From: Antilocapra americana | Taxonomy: Eukaryota; Chordata; Mammalia; Artiodactyla; Antilocapridae | Length of the DNA stretch: 64,000 nt | Direction of reading: 5' to 3' | NCBI GenBank assembly: GCA_007570785.1 | Contig: ML664161.1 | Location: 17,525,101-17,589,100 of the forward strand | Shown here: positions 10,650 to 22,609 of the stretch, in pieces | Numbering within the stretch: the stretch's first letter is position 1 | How the letters are laid out: every line of letters begins with the position of its first letter | The notes under the pieces: model-generated | What the model saw: only the letters and a program-made list of their open reading frames with translations | Database searches by the model: none | What the model was told of the DNA's origin: nothing | Position numbers and translations under genes: made by a program

Positions 10650-11591
10650 GTTCAGTTCAGTTGAGTTGCTCAGTCGTGTCTGACTCTTTGTGACCCCATA
10701 AACCACAGCACACGAGGCTTCCCTGTCCATTACCAACTTCCGGAGTTTACCCTAACTCATGCCCATTGAGTCAGTGATGCCATCCAACCATCTCATCTTC
10801 TGCCTTCCCCTTCTCCTCCTGCCTTCAATCTTTCCCAACATCAGGGTCTTTACAAATGAGTCAGCTCTTTGCATGAGGTGGCCAAAATATTGGAGTTTCA
10901 GCCTCAACATCAGACCTTCCAATGAACACCCAGGACTGATTTCCTTTAGGATGGACTGGTTGGATCTCCTTGCAGTCCAAGGGACTCCCAAGAGTCTTCT
11001 CCAACACCGCAGTTCAAAAGCATCAATTCTTTGGCACTCAGCTTTCTTTATAGTCCAACTCTCACATCCATACATGACTACTGGAAAAACCATAGCCTTG
11101 ACTAGATGGACATTTGTTAACAAAGTAATATCTCTGATTTTTAATATGCTGTCTAGGTTGGTCATAATTTTCCTTCCAAGGAGTAAGCATCTTTTAATTT
11201 CATGGCTGCAACCACCATCTGCAGTGATTTCGGAGCCCAAAAAATAAAGTCAGCCACTGTTTCCCCATCTATTTGCCATTAAGTGATGGGACTGGATGTC
11301 ATGTTCTTAGTTTTCGGAATGCTGAGCTTTAAGCCAACTTTTCCACTCTCCTCTTTCCCTTTCATCAAGAGGCTCTCTAGTTCTTCTTCACTTTTTGCCA
11401 TAAGGGTGGTGTCATCTGCATATCTGAGGTTATTGATATTTCTTCTGGCAATCTTGATTCTAGCTTGTGCTCCATCCAGCCCAGCGTTTCTCATGATGTA
11501 CTCTGCATATAAATTAAGTAAGCAGGGTGACAATATATAGCCTTGACATACTCCTTTTCCTATTTGGAACCAGTCTGTTTTTCCATGTCTA
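10650..11591 (-). repeat. BovB LINE, 3' part with RT remnant
   Basis: About 940 bp of BovB on the minus strand, from the 3' terminal 'ttcagttcag' repeats up to the reverse transcriptase palm. Minus-strand frames at 10752-11240 (162 codons, the BovB C-terminal region with 'VVMYGCESWTIKKAE') and 11279-11533 (84 codons) are separated by stops. The second keeps the catalytic YADD box (11411-11422) after 'NINNLR'. 5'-truncated and non-functional. Confidence 0.93.
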
Positions 11592-12269
11592 GTGGGAAGG
11601 CCCCTATTGCTGATAGATACTGAAAAGTTAAAGGAATAGTGAAAAGTTAAAAATGTTCCAGTTTAACTGGTGAGAAATAGGTTGATAATGAGGAAATGCC
11701 GTGAGATGTCTGTCACCTCTTTATGTCTAGGATCTCCTGAGCAACCCAGTAGTCTTGTACATTAGAAAGTAACTGAGGACCGTGGTGAAGATGCTGATTT
11801 GGAAGACTTTCACATCTAGATGGTCATTCAAGATGTGGTCCTCTGATGATTTGAGCCAGGTTTAGTGTAACTAAGGACAGGCTCTAAAGTACAGTCACAT
11901 TTAAAGGACATACAGAGGGAACAAATGGCAAAGGAGACTAAGAAGGAATAAAACAGCAGCATCAGAAACCAAGAAAAACTAAGGCCAGCAGCACTGTTAT
12001 GACTTGCACAGAGGCAGAGCTGACTCTGCATCGGAGACTATTGATTTCTACCCCACGCACAGTTCCATCACTTCGTGAATAGGCGTAATTTTTCCTCTAA
12101 CACTTTGTGCTTTGTGCCTGGATCCAGTCAAAGGTAGGATGCCTCCATGTACCTAGATCTGTTTTGATTGTTTTAAATTGTGTTAAACTAACTAATCTGA
12201 ATTCATTAAAATCTAAGAACAGAATAGCTTGTTTTAAAAAGCATTGCATTGTGTATTTCCACTGCTGTC
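11592..12269. other. Unassigned sequence
   Basis: No recognised repeat or gene. Frames are under 100 codons and overlap on both strands. Confidence 0.5.
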
Positions 12270-12405
12270 TTATGGCAATGTTTTCCAAAGGCTGGTTCAA
12301 GGACACCAGAGGATATATTTCAGTGTATCTGAGAAGACCTCAAGGGTTTGCACTTTTAGTATACTCCCAGGTGATTCTGATGCATGTTCAAGTTTGAAAA
12401 CCCTT
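12270..12405 (+). repeat. MER5-like hAT fragment
   Basis: The end 'caggtgattctgatgcatg' followed by 'caagtttgaaaaccctt' matches the terminal part of MER5A/B non-autonomous hAT elements. The first half is too diverged to be sure of. Confidence 0.55.
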
Positions 12406-13010
12406 GAGTTTTTAACCAGAAAACATAAAAGCTTCATAGAGATTTTAGAATGGGACATCTAGAGATTTGCCATACCAGGGGTAAATAGATATGAAGCGTA
12501 GTCCCAATTTTCATGACAACTTACTGTCATAAAGAATCAGTCCAGAGCACATATATCTCTTGAACTTTCCCACTATTCAGAATATTAGGCAGGATTCAGA
12601 GTAAATTAAGAAGAAGGTAACGTAAATGAATAATTGAATGCAATCATAATCTACAGAGAGAATGAGATCCTTAGTGGATATTTGTGAAAACGGATATACT
12701 TCAAAGATAATCTCAGTCTGTGGGAAAGGGAGTGTGGTATCAGAGGATGCTTTCTCCAGGTTCCCTCATGTGCGTAATGCTTTGTTTATTGGCCTTCTCC
12801 AGTGTTACAGTAGTAGAAAGTACCTTAGGCTTCACATGAGATGCTTTGATTTGGGGTCCTTCTCTGTCCCTTGCCAGCTGAGCCATCTTCAGAGAGTTTC
12901 TTAACTTTTCCAAGCCTGGGATTCTTATATATTAAACATGTTAAAATCATCATTGAGAAATGTTTGATAATGTAAACATGCAATAATATTATTTATAATT
13001 AACTCTGAAT
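12406..13010. other. Unassigned sequence
   Basis: Nothing recognised. An 80-codon plus frame at 12662-12904 has no known motif. Confidence 0.5.
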
Positions 13011-13232
13011 GGGGGCTTCCCTGATGGCTCAGATGGAAAAGAATCCACCTACAATGCAGAAGACCCAGTTTGATCCCTGGGTCAGGAAGATCCTCTGGAG
13101 AAGGAAATGGCAACCCACTCTAGTATTCTTGCCTGGAGAATTCCATGGACAGAGGAGCCTGGTGGGCTAAACTCTATGGTGTCACAAAGAGACGAACATG
13201 ACTGAGCAACTAAAACACCACCACCACCACCA
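13011..13232 (+). repeat. Bov-tA SINE with (CCA)n tail
   Basis: Plus-strand Bov-tA from 'gggcttccctgatggctcag' to 'gactgagcaactaaa', followed by a CCA-repeat tail. TCTGAA occurs on both flanks, within AACTCTGAA on the left and AATTCTGAA on the right, as a probable short target duplication. Confidence 0.9.
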
Positions 13233-13557
13233 ATTCTGAAAGGAGATATTTCTAGTGTGCTTGCTTTTTATGAATATTTGTGACATATTAACATTTAAAA
13301 TGTTTTAAAATGATTGATTTTTAATATTCTTATAATGTTTGGGTGTGCTGTGTACTTAACTGGGTGCCTTTCAGCAGTGTTTCCTAAAAGCTACTTTCAG
13401 ATCACCAGTACTTGTGGCTTGGTAGATCTGGACTGGGACCTTTTAATCTATGCTTTTCCTTAATGAATAAAAAATTTCACACTCTCCTTTAATGTTATAT
13501 GAAATTTGCAGATAAATTTAAATTCATGACTAATATTAAGGATTAGTTTTTAATATA

Positions 13558-13753
13558 TGGGCTTCCTTAATAGCTCAGTTGGTAAAGAATCTGCCTGCAA
13601 TGCAGGAGACCTGGATTTAATCCCTGGATTGGGAAGATCCCCTGGAGAAGGGAAAAGCTACCCACTCCAGTATTCTGGTCTGGAGAATTCTATTGACTGT
13701 ATAGTCCATGGGTCACAGAGAATCGGACACGACTGAGTGACTTTCACTTTGGA
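13558..13753 (+). repeat. Bov-tA SINE
   Basis: Plus-strand Bov-tA from 'gggcttccttaatagctcag' to 'gactgagtgactttcac'. AATATAT occurs on both flanks as a possible target duplication. Confidence 0.9.
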
Positions 13754-13917
13754 ATATATATTAAAATTTGCATCTCTCCATTATTTGTTCCTCTGAAAAT
13801 TGCTGCACTTTAAATTTGCTTTTGTTTTGTTCTGCAAAAGAATAATTGCCTTTTAAAGTCTTTAATGCCTTTTCATTCTGTTAATGATTTCTTTAACTCT
13901 GCAAAAGACATTTAGTT

Positions 13918-15180
13918 TGATGTAGAAAAGGCAACCTACTGAATGGAAGAAATTATTTGCAAATGATATATCTGATAAGGGATTAATAACCAAAATATAT
14001 AAAGAACTCTTAAATTCAGTATCAAACAACAAACAATCTGATTTAAAAGTGGGCAGAGAACCGGAGTAGACATTTTTCCAAAGAAGACATACAGGTGGCT
14101 AACAGGCACATCTAAAGATGTTCGAAAGCACTAACCATCAGGGAAATGCAAATCAAAATCATAATGAGATATCACCTTACACCTATCCGAATGGCTACTA
14201 GCAAAAGGACAAGAAATAATGTGTTGATCAGAATGTAGAAAAGAAAGAACCTGCATATACTGTTGGTGGGAATGCAAATTGGCACAACTATGGAAAACAG
14301 CATGAAATTTTCTCAAAAAATTAAAAACAGTGCTACCAAACAACCTAGCATTTCTGGGCATTTATCTGAAGAAAACAAAAACACTAATTCAAAAAGATAT
14401 ACACACTCCAATGTTTATTGCAGCTTTATTTGTTATAGTGAAGATATGGAAGCAACCGAAGTACACATTTTAGATGAATGGATAAAGATGTCATATATAT
14501 ATATGTGTGTGTGCGTTCTTACTTAATTGTGTCCAACTCTGCGATCTCATGGGCTGTAGCCCTCCAGGCTCCTCTGTCCATGGATTCTCCAGGCAAGAAT
14601 ACTGGAGTGGGCAGCATTGCCTTTTCCAGGGGATTTTCCCTACCAAGGGATCAAACCTAGGTCTCCTGTATTGCAGGCAGATTTTCACCATCTGAGCCAC
14701 CATCTGAGTATATATATGAAATAGAATATTACTAAACCATAAAAAGAATGAAACCCTGCCATTTGTGACAGCATGAGTAGACTTAGAGAATTTCATGCTA
14801 AATGAAAGAAGTCAGACAAAGACAAATGCCATCTGATTTCACTTATTTGTAGATCGCAAAACAAATTAAAAAATAAAACAAAAACGGACTCAGATATAGA
14901 GAACAATCTGGTGGTTGCTAGAGGAGTGATAGTTGAAATGGGCGGGGAGGGAAATTAAGAAGTACAAAATTCCAGTTGTAAAATAAATAAGTCACAGGGA
15001 TGTAATGTATAGCATAGGGGATATAGTCAATAATGTTGTAATAACTTTGTATGGTGACAGATAGTAACTAGACTTGTGGAGGTAATTTCAGAATGCATAA
15101 AATATTGAACTACTCTATGATATACTTGAAACTAATATAATATTGTAAGTCAAGTATACTTCAATGAAATGTAAAGTTTA
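13918..15180 (+). repeat. L1 LINE (+), 3' part, split by a SINE
   Basis: Plus-strand L1 ORF2 tail and 3'UTR. Markers are 'ccaaagaagacatacaggtgg', degraded, then 'ggaagcaaccgaagtacac' and 'gggatgtaatgtatagcata' near the 3' end. A Bov-tA at 14506-14707 interrupts it. There are many stops, so it is an old copy. Confidence 0.82.
14506..14707 (-). repeat. Bov-tA SINE within L1
   Basis: Minus-strand Bov-tA; on the plus strand it reads 'gtgtccaactctgcgatctc' to 'ccatctgagccacc'. It lies between 'atatatatgtgtg' and 'gagtatatatatg', in the middle of the L1 sequence. Confidence 0.88.
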
Positions 15181-15715
15181 ATCAATTATTTTCATTCATT
15201 CATATTTATTCTTTTTTGCTAAGCTAAAAATATGACCTTTCAATTGCCAATATAAATACCTATCTTTATTTCTTTTGTTCTTAAAAGATATGATTTTTGT
15301 TTTTATTATTAAAGCTTGTGTGCTTTTAAAATCTTTCCTTCAGTCTTATAAATATTATTCCCTTCATTTTACATGGCCTCTTAGAAACAACAGGTCTTTC
15401 TTTGTGGTGAGACTTGACATAATTAAAATTGAGTGAAAGGAAGGGAAGGAACCTGTTCTGTAGGTTTAGTGCTCTCAGGAAGCTCTTCAGCAAGCATGGT
15501 AATGAGCTTCCTTCTATTTGCTGAATGAATGGATCTTTATTTAGGGACTCCACTAGTTGGGAAGAGTGATATTGAAGGACTTTGCTTTAAACAAGATCTT
15601 AGAGCTAAAAAGACCAGTTCGAGTAACTTGTCTTTCCCCATTGACTTAGAATTTAAAGTCATTACTACTGCCATTTTTCCTTGTCAGTAATTTCCTAAAG
15701 GCTCTCGGTAAAAGA
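15181..15715. other. AT-rich unassigned sequence
   Basis: No repeat or gene recognised. A 75-codon minus frame at 15326-15553 shows no known motif. Confidence 0.5.
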
Positions 15716-15718
15716 TGT

Positions 15719-15939
15719 GTGTGTGCACTCAGTCGGTCAGTTTTGTCTGACTCTTTACAACGCTTTGGATTATAGCCTGTCAGACTTCTCTGTCCATGGG
15801 GTTTTTCAGGCAAGAATACTGGAGCGGGGTGCCATTTCCTCCTCCAGGGGATCTTCCCAACTCAGGGGTCGAACCCACATCCCCTGCATTTCCTGAATTG
15901 CCCCTGGATTCTTTACCACTGAGCCATCAGGGAACCCGA
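15719..15939 (-). repeat. Bov-tA SINE
   Basis: Minus-strand Bov-tA. GATGTGTG flanks it on both sides, near 15713 and 15939, as a likely target duplication. Several substitutions and a small insertion lie between tail and head. Confidence 0.88.
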
Positions 15940-16139
15940 TGTGTGGGACTGTAGGTGTAGGGCTTAGTTCTGTCATTTGTTTGAGGTCTCTGTCAACTTG
16001 TCTGTGATATTGTTAATGAATTAACAATTTAAAACATGTTTAAATACATACCTTAAAGTATGAATAATATTCTAATTTCCTTTTGGAAATCTCAATTCCA
16101 GAGCCTTAGTGGCCTCACCTGCCTGAGGCAGCAGTGCAG

Positions 16140-16365
16140 AGGCCTCCTATTTCATCCTGCTGAAGACTAGACTTGCTCCTGTCCCTCCAGGTCCTTTCAC
16201 ACATTTGTTCACTTCGGATACATTTGAAAGTTGTTTGCTTACTTGTTCTTTGTCTCTCTCCTTCCTTTACAATGTGAACACTGTGAGATCAGAGACTTAT
16301 TCACTACTGTCTCCCAGTGCATAAAGCAATGGTTGGTCCTCAGAAATAATTTGTTGAATGAATAT
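16140..16365 (+). repeat. L2 LINE 3' end
   Basis: The text 'aatgtgaacactgtgagatc', 'tgtctcccagtgcataaag' and the terminal 'aataatttgttgaatgaat' match the L2 3' end. Confidence 0.72.
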
Positions 16366-16541
16366 GTGCTTAATTTTTTAACAACAGGGCACACCGATTT
16401 TCTGAGTTGTCTTCCTTCTTATGTTTTGATTAGTATTTTTTCCCTTTGCCATCTGGAAATCTTCATTCATTTTAAAGGGCTTTACCATCTGCTAGGAGTT
16501 GCTAAAATTCTGATTTTCATCTGCATAGAAAGGCCAGCAGG

Positions 16542-16658
16542 AAGTTATAGAGGCTAGAAGTCTAAGATCAAAATGCTCCCAGGGTTGATTTCTGGTTAGG
16601 AGTTTCTCCTTGGCTTGCAGATTGTTGCTTTCCTTCTGTGTCCTCATATGGCCTTACT

Positions 16659-16711
<53 letters not shown>

Positions 16712-16915
16712 AGAGAGAGAGAGAGAGAGAACTCTCTGGTGTCTCTTCCTTTGCTTATTAGGACACTAGTTCTATTAGATTAGGGTTACCCTTATGACTT
16801 CATTTGACCTTAATTACCTCCATAAAGGCCCTTTCTCCAAGTACAGTCCCACAGGGGGTTAGGACTTCAACGTATGATTTTTTGGGGGGAGGAGGGGACA
16901 CCCGTTAGTCCAAAA
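16542..16915 (-). repeat. MLT1-type MaLR LTR with GT/GA microsatellite
   Basis: Minus-strand MLT1-like LTR: 'gaggctagaagtctaagatc', 'ccttggcttgcagattg', 'taattacctccataaaggcc' and 'ggttaggacttcaacgtatg'. A (GT)n(GA)n tract sits in its middle. It is inserted in or beside an ancient L1. Confidence 0.78.
16662..16730. repeat. (GT)n(GA)n microsatellite
   Basis: About 49 bp of GT followed by ten GA units, uninterrupted, inside an MLT1 LTR. Likely length-polymorphic. Confidence 0.97.
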
Positions 16916-17700
16916 CAGAAATTATTTTCTTTCAACACCTAACAGTAGTCATTCCATTGTCTTCTGATTTCCATCTTTCACCATTTCTGCAGGAAAGTTG
17001 GTTCTCTGAAGATAATGTCTGTTTTCACTCACCAAAATAAGAATACAGTTTTCTCTGTTTTTTATTTGCAGAGTTTTACTGTGATGTTGCTAGGTGGGCT
17101 ATTTTTTGTATTTATCATACATGGAAATCATAGTTTACATCTTTTTTCAGTTTTATAAAATTCTTGGTCATAATCTTTTCAAATACTATTTTTTCTCCAT
17201 TCTCTTTCTCTTTTCTCTGTACACCAGTTACAGATACAGTAGTTGTTTTCGTCATATCTCATCTGCATCTTAAGGCATCTTCTGTATTTTCCATTATCTT
17301 CCTAGTCTGGATATTTTTACTAACTTATTTCTCAGATCATAAATCCCTTTCTTTAGCCATATCTAATCTTTTGATAAACCTATTCACAACATTACTAATT
17401 TTATGTCTTTTGTTATTAACTGCTATAAATGTCATTTATTATTTGACATAGATGCTAGTTCTCCAGTGAAATGTTTTATCTTAGCATTTGTTTTCCTAAA
17501 CGTATTAAGCACCATGATTTTAAAGTCTGTGTCTGACAATTCTAATACCTGGATTATCTGTGGTTCTGTTTCTATTGTATATTTAAATATTTTTATCCTT
17601 ACTCTTGGTATTAAAAATCATAGAATTCCTGATTGGTTTCCAGAGGGAGGTTTTCTTCAGCTGCTGGTAGTTATCTAGAATAGAAGCAGATCATTTTGAC
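16916..17700 (-). repeat. Ancient L1 (L1M/L1ME) ORF2 end region
   Basis: Minus-strand ancient L1. Recognisable blocks are 'cttttcaaatactattttttc', 'gtctgtgtctgacaattctaa' and 'tacctggattatctgtgg'. No intact frame. The sequence just before the MLT1 (16366-16541) may be the same element. Confidence 0.6.
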
Positions 17701-19388
17701 TATAATATTATTACTATTAACATGTTATTAGGATGATTAAGATTTGGATTGCAGTCTTTGTAAGGTTCAGGTTATTTCCACTTCAAGCTTACTTCTAAGG
17801 TAGAATTTTATAGGACTCCCAGGTGAAAATCTGGGATTTTTACCAAGGTCTTTTCTCTTAGGCATATCATGAACTCAAGTTTTTATTCCCCCAGTCCTGT
17901 GAGACTACTTAAAACTCTTCTTAGCATCTCAGTCTCTTTGAAACCACATACTTTTCTGCCTGTTGACCTGTGCCATTTATAAATTGGTGAGGGCCTTGAG
18001 AAGAAAAATGACTTAAACTTTTTGTCTCATATCTCTGAACTTCGTTTCTCTCTGAGATTTCATTCTTTTAAGTTCTGACTGCCTTGGTAGCTCTGAACCC
18101 TAATTTGTGTCTCCCCAACTCCTTGAGGCTGCAAAACCCTCTGCTCATCCATACCTTCTTGTCCACTTAATTGCTATTTCCTTCTAGGTTTGTCAACTTC
18201 TTTGTGTTACCATGAATTTGGCAGAAGACATATGATTACTGGGTCAAAGACAAGGAATGGTTTATTACTCACAGAAATAGCAATAGCTAGAATATCATCA
18301 TTTTCTTGTGCCACTTCCCCAAGCCTCAATTTTCATAGGGCAATATAACAAGTAGTCAGGTAACGCTTCCACATATAGTGGGTTGTATTACAGTAGAGGA
18401 ATCCTAAGCTTAGGGAATCCAGTCTTGGGTTACAAACAAGTTTGTCCTTTGTTACAAAAGGAGACATGATCTTTAATAATAATGGGAAGCAAACAAAGTT
18501 GCCCTTTGCTTTGGAAGGAGACAATCTCTCTGTCTTCCAAGACTGTTCATTATACAAACATTCTTGAAAGTAGTCCAAAACAAGAGCTATGAGTGCTTCT
18601 ACTTATAAGAACAAATAATACAATCAGAACCAATCCCATAAACCATCTAAGTTTACTATATAAAGCTAGGTGACTTCGATTTTAAATTTCTATATTGTCC
18701 TTTCTACTTAGCCTTAAGTACTCTACTTAGGTATAGCATGTTGTGTTAATGATTGCACAGACTCCGCTTAGGACTGCAAGGAGAAAGTTTAGGATAATAT
18801 TGTCACTTATAATAACCTTAGCTAATGAAATGAACCTGATCTGAATACAGAGCCAATATTGATATCACTGATCATTTGAGCTAAAGTCAAGAATAGGTTT
18901 CTGACTGGAAGACTTTAATAGTAAAGAAAAACTGCTTGTAGGGTGAATATAAATAATGAGTTGATTACTCTTTTGGAAGCCCGTTATAGCAACCAAAGGA
19001 GGTCTCATTTTGGTAAATATTTTCAGTCATCTGGGGACTACATGATCTACTAGTTATATTTCTTGAAATACTTAAAAGATGTGAATCCTTAGATGTAGTT
19101 CCCTGCGTGAGAGGGAAGTCAATATTTGGCTTCCACGCAAGAAGTTGTAATTGGGAAACAGTCCAGGGACACACATGATACTCTTGGAAAAAAATGTTGT
19201 TTACAATTGTTGCGTCAGGTGGCAGAGTGGAGATAAAGTTTCCCCCAGAGGGATAGCTAGCACCTTTTCATGTATAGCTGAGATGCAGCTAAGGCTAGGC
19301 CAGCAATAGGATGCACTATTCACATTTGACGTGCAAAGCTCAATGGTCTGTTTCAACATGTTAGTCATTAAGTCTGAGTTTGTTGTTC
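17701..19388. other. Unassigned; possible decayed LTR element
   Basis: No sure identification. Around 18205 a TG-starting segment contains 'ggtttattactca', which reads as AATAA-type polyadenylation text on the minus strand. Minus frames of 70-80 codons follow. This could be the remains of an LTR retroelement on the minus strand, but I saw no primer-binding site, polypurine tract or conserved protein motif. Confidence 0.3.
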
Positions 19389-19659
19389 GTTGTTGTTCAG
19401 TTGCTAAGTCATGTCTGGCTCTTTGAGACCCCATGGACTGCAGCATACCATGCTCCCCTGTCCTTCACTATCTCCCAGAGTTTGTCAAATTCATGTCCAT
19501 TGGGTCGGTGATACTAGCTAACCATTTCATCCTCTGTACTCCCTTCTCCTTTTGCCTTCAATCTTTCACAGCATCAGGATCTTTCCCAAAGAGTCAGCTT
19601 TTCTCATCAGGTGGCCACAGTATTGGAGCTTTGGCTTCAGTATCAGTCCTTCCAGTGAG
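19389..19659 (-). repeat. BovB LINE 3' end fragment
   Basis: Minus-strand BovB 3' end of the older subtype ('gttgttcagttgctaagtc', 'tcaggtggccacagtattgg'). 5'-truncated at about 270 bp. Confidence 0.9.
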
Positions 19660-20338
19660 TTTACTCAACCTCAAAATGAGAATACTAAGCTGGAAAGTCA
19701 TAAGATGTCCATGGGTCAGAAGTTAAATTCTGAAAAGGTCCTAATGGCAAGCTAATAGTTACTTTTCAGAAGGAATATATCTAGTATCTGTGTTAGGAAA
19801 GCAAGGAGTCCAAAACCCCGGAAGCACCTATGAGTGCAATCTGCCTCCATTTGCTTGGGCTCCAATAGTCAAAATCATTCATCCCAGAGCTTTGTAGTTC
19901 AATAGGATCATTAGGCTGGAAGAGCTCCAAAAGCAGAGAGTGTACCAGAGCTTTTTCATTCCTTAGTCTCAGTTTTGAGGTTGAATGGAGAGACAGTGAG
20001 GATATTTTCCTTCTACTTGAGGCCTCAGGCCGAGTAATAAGATACAGAGGGCCACAACCAGAATGAAGCCTTAGAAAAGGGCATGATGCTGGCATCTTAG
20101 GCCACTTCTGGCTTAGGTCTTAAAAGTGGAAATTAGATCATTGAGTTTATTTCAAGTCCAGGCCTTCAGGGCTGAAGAAAATATGTGCATTGGGGCCCAA
20201 TGTTCCAGCCAGGAAGAAATAAAATGGTGTCATTTGTGTAGAGCGTTTCCTATACATCCCTTTCCTGGAGAGGTCAGAGTGTGCCTTCTTTAGGCTGTAT
20301 TTTATGCATTAATTTTTTTAATTGTAAAAATTATTTGA
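19660..20338. other. Unassigned sequence
   Basis: No repeat or gene recognised. A 100-codon minus frame at 19793-20095 has no motif that I can identify. It might be an old retroelement remnant. Confidence 0.45.
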
Positions 20339-20344
20339 GATGTG

Positions 20345-20346
20345 TT

Positions 20347-20409
<63 letters not shown>
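20345..20409. repeat. (TG)n(TA)n microsatellite
   Basis: Compound TG then TA tract of about 65 bp, adjoining a SINE fragment. Confidence 0.96.
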
Positions 20410-20411
<2 letters not shown>

Positions 20412-20423
20412 GCATGCATGCAA

Positions 20424-20540
20424 AATAAGTCACTTCAGTTGTGTCTGACTCTTTGTGACCCTATGGTCTGTAGCCCCCCAGGTTCCTCTGCCCATGGGAT
20501 TCTCCAGGCAAGAGTACTGGAGCTGGTTGCCATGCCCTCC
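20424..20540 (-). repeat. Partial BovA/Bov-tA SINE
   Basis: Only the BovA part is present ('gtgtctgactctttgtgacc' to 'gagctggttgccatgcc'). The tRNA-like head is missing. It is enclosed by TG/TA microsatellites on both sides. Confidence 0.85.
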
Positions 20541-20575
<35 letters not shown>

Positions 20576-20584
20576 ATACATATA
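20540..20584. repeat. (TA)n(TG)n microsatellite
   Basis: Second compound tract, on the other side of the SINE fragment. With the tract at 20345-20409 it makes a near-symmetrical arrangement. Confidence 0.95.
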
Positions 20585-20819
20585 GTAAAGAAAGAATATT
20601 CCATAGATTGCATTTTGAAAATGTATTAGTGAGCCTCTCATGCTAGATCTTCTAATTTCTTTTAAATGGTTTATAGTTATAAAAGTGTTTTCATTCTTCC
20701 CCCTTTTAATTTTTTATAATTTTTCAAAAAGTAGTTTTTGAATTATCAACCTTTCCACTGAGCCAAACAAGTACATACAACCGATTTCTGAACAGCAGTG
20801 TTCTTGCCAACTACTTCCC

Positions 20820-21500
20820 GTGTCACTCATGTCAGAGAGGATCCAGTTTCATCATCAGTCTCCTGTCCCAGCTTCACTTCTCTCCTTTTTGCTGATGTCT
20901 GGTGAATCTGTATCCTTAGTTCATGGTTCTCTCTTAAGATCCAGACCATTATATCCAACAGCTTACCAGACATCTACATCAGGATGCAAATCTTAAAAGT
21001 GGCATTAACAAAATAAAAAAATACATTTCTCCACCTTGTCCACCCTCAAATCTACTCCCACGTCATTTTTCCTTCTCATAGGCATCAGTCATTTCATTAC
21101 CCACATGAGAATTTAGGTGGTAAAAGCACTTCCTATGTGCAAGTGGGTCACTGATTCTTGCTAGTCCCACCTCCTGATTGTCTCTTAAGTCTATCTCCTC
21201 CTTGTCACTCCCTTGACCCTTCCTTGATTCACACTCCATCTGAACTATCTAATAACTGCCATGGTTGCTGGGAATTGTCCATTCCATTATCCACCCTGCA
21301 ACCCATTATCCACCTTGCAACTATAATTGGAAAAATGATATTTCTAAATATAGAGTTGATCATTTTACTTCTCTACCTAAAATTCTTTAGTGATTCTTTT
21401 ATCTGTGGAAGGATTAGACTCCAGCTCCTGGCATGGAGATACTGGCCCTTGTTTACCTCTTAGACTAAGTGCTACTCTCGTGCCTAATACTGAATTTTTT
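20820..21500 (+). repeat. L2 LINE fragment
   Basis: Plus-strand L2-like text: 'ccaccctcaaatctactccc', 'aatatagagttgatcatttt' and 'aaggattagactccagctcc'. The order follows the L2 coding end. Strongly diverged, with no usable frame. Confidence 0.6.
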
Positions 21501-22089
21501 CCTATTAACCCAGTATTCCATATAACCAGTACGTTTGAAATGGAGTTTGACATTTGAGAATAGAATTCTAATTTATATTTCTACATTTAAAATGGAGAAA
21601 AGAGAGATGATTCATAGATCTTTGGAAATGACTCAAAAGTCTGAAGAAAGGAAACTGTGATTAAAAATGACTATTTTTAGTACTGAATACAGGACTTATA
21701 TCTTGAAAAAGAATTTTTCTCTGTTTTATGTATATACTTTTATAAAAAGTATTGCTAAGATATAACATTACTGTTTGAAAAAAATTCATTGAAATGACAA
21801 GAAATTGGGATTATCCTTCCTAGGAAATTTAAAATCTATGATTGCCAAACCTGAAGGAAGTTTAATGATTTAAGGCAATTTAGTGTTGTTGGAAGTATAA
21901 AAAAATGATAAGGATTTTTAGAAAGGATTTATCAAAAGAAATTTATAAAATTCAGATATGTTCTAGGATTTCTTAATTAGAACTTAACTAACTTAGATGT
22001 TTCTAATGGTTAACCTAATAAAATCTGTAATTCCTAAGATCATGTAGAATTTTACATGGTTCAAAATTTCAAGACATAATACATATTAC

Positions 22090-22400
22090 AATTAAAAAAT
22101 TTATTTTTTAAAAAGTATTTTAATGTGTGATACAATCACATACTTCAAAATCGAAATATATAAAAACTTGTACAGTGAAGTCTCTTTCTACTCTGGGTTT
22201 CATGTGCTCAGTCTCCTTTTCCCAGACTCACAGGCAGGAAACCAGAAATATTAGTTTCTTATGCATTTTTCCAGAGTTCCTTTACATACAAACAAGTAAA
22301 TATGAATATGTGTTTTTATTTTTATCCATTTCTAATGCAAATGGTAGTATAATGTATACATGGTGTCCGTACCCTGGGTTGACATGTTTTCTGCATAGAA
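22090..22400 (-). repeat. Ancient L1 3' end fragment
   Basis: Minus-strand old L1 ('aaaacttgtacagtgaagtct', split, then 'ttatccatttctaatgcaaatg'), similar in type to 1700-2107 and 28690-28860. The subfamily is not certain. Confidence 0.5.
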
Positions 22401-22609
22401 ATCTTAGGAACTAATTCATAGAGGGTTTCATGGAAATATCAAAGATTTCTGGAATATGTGTTCTTAATATGTACTTATCTGCTTAAGGATTATCTGAGGC
22501 AAATAATATAAGGCTGAACTCCCCCAGCCCCTGAGTAGGCTTCTGAGACTTTTTCCCTTCCCGCCAAGTTGCTTACATTTCTTGAATAGAGATTAAGTCT
22601 AATATTAAG

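Noticed and set aside
20345..20584. CRISPR-like or satellite array
   Set aside because: These are simple dinucleotide tracts with a SINE between; there are no spaced direct repeats.
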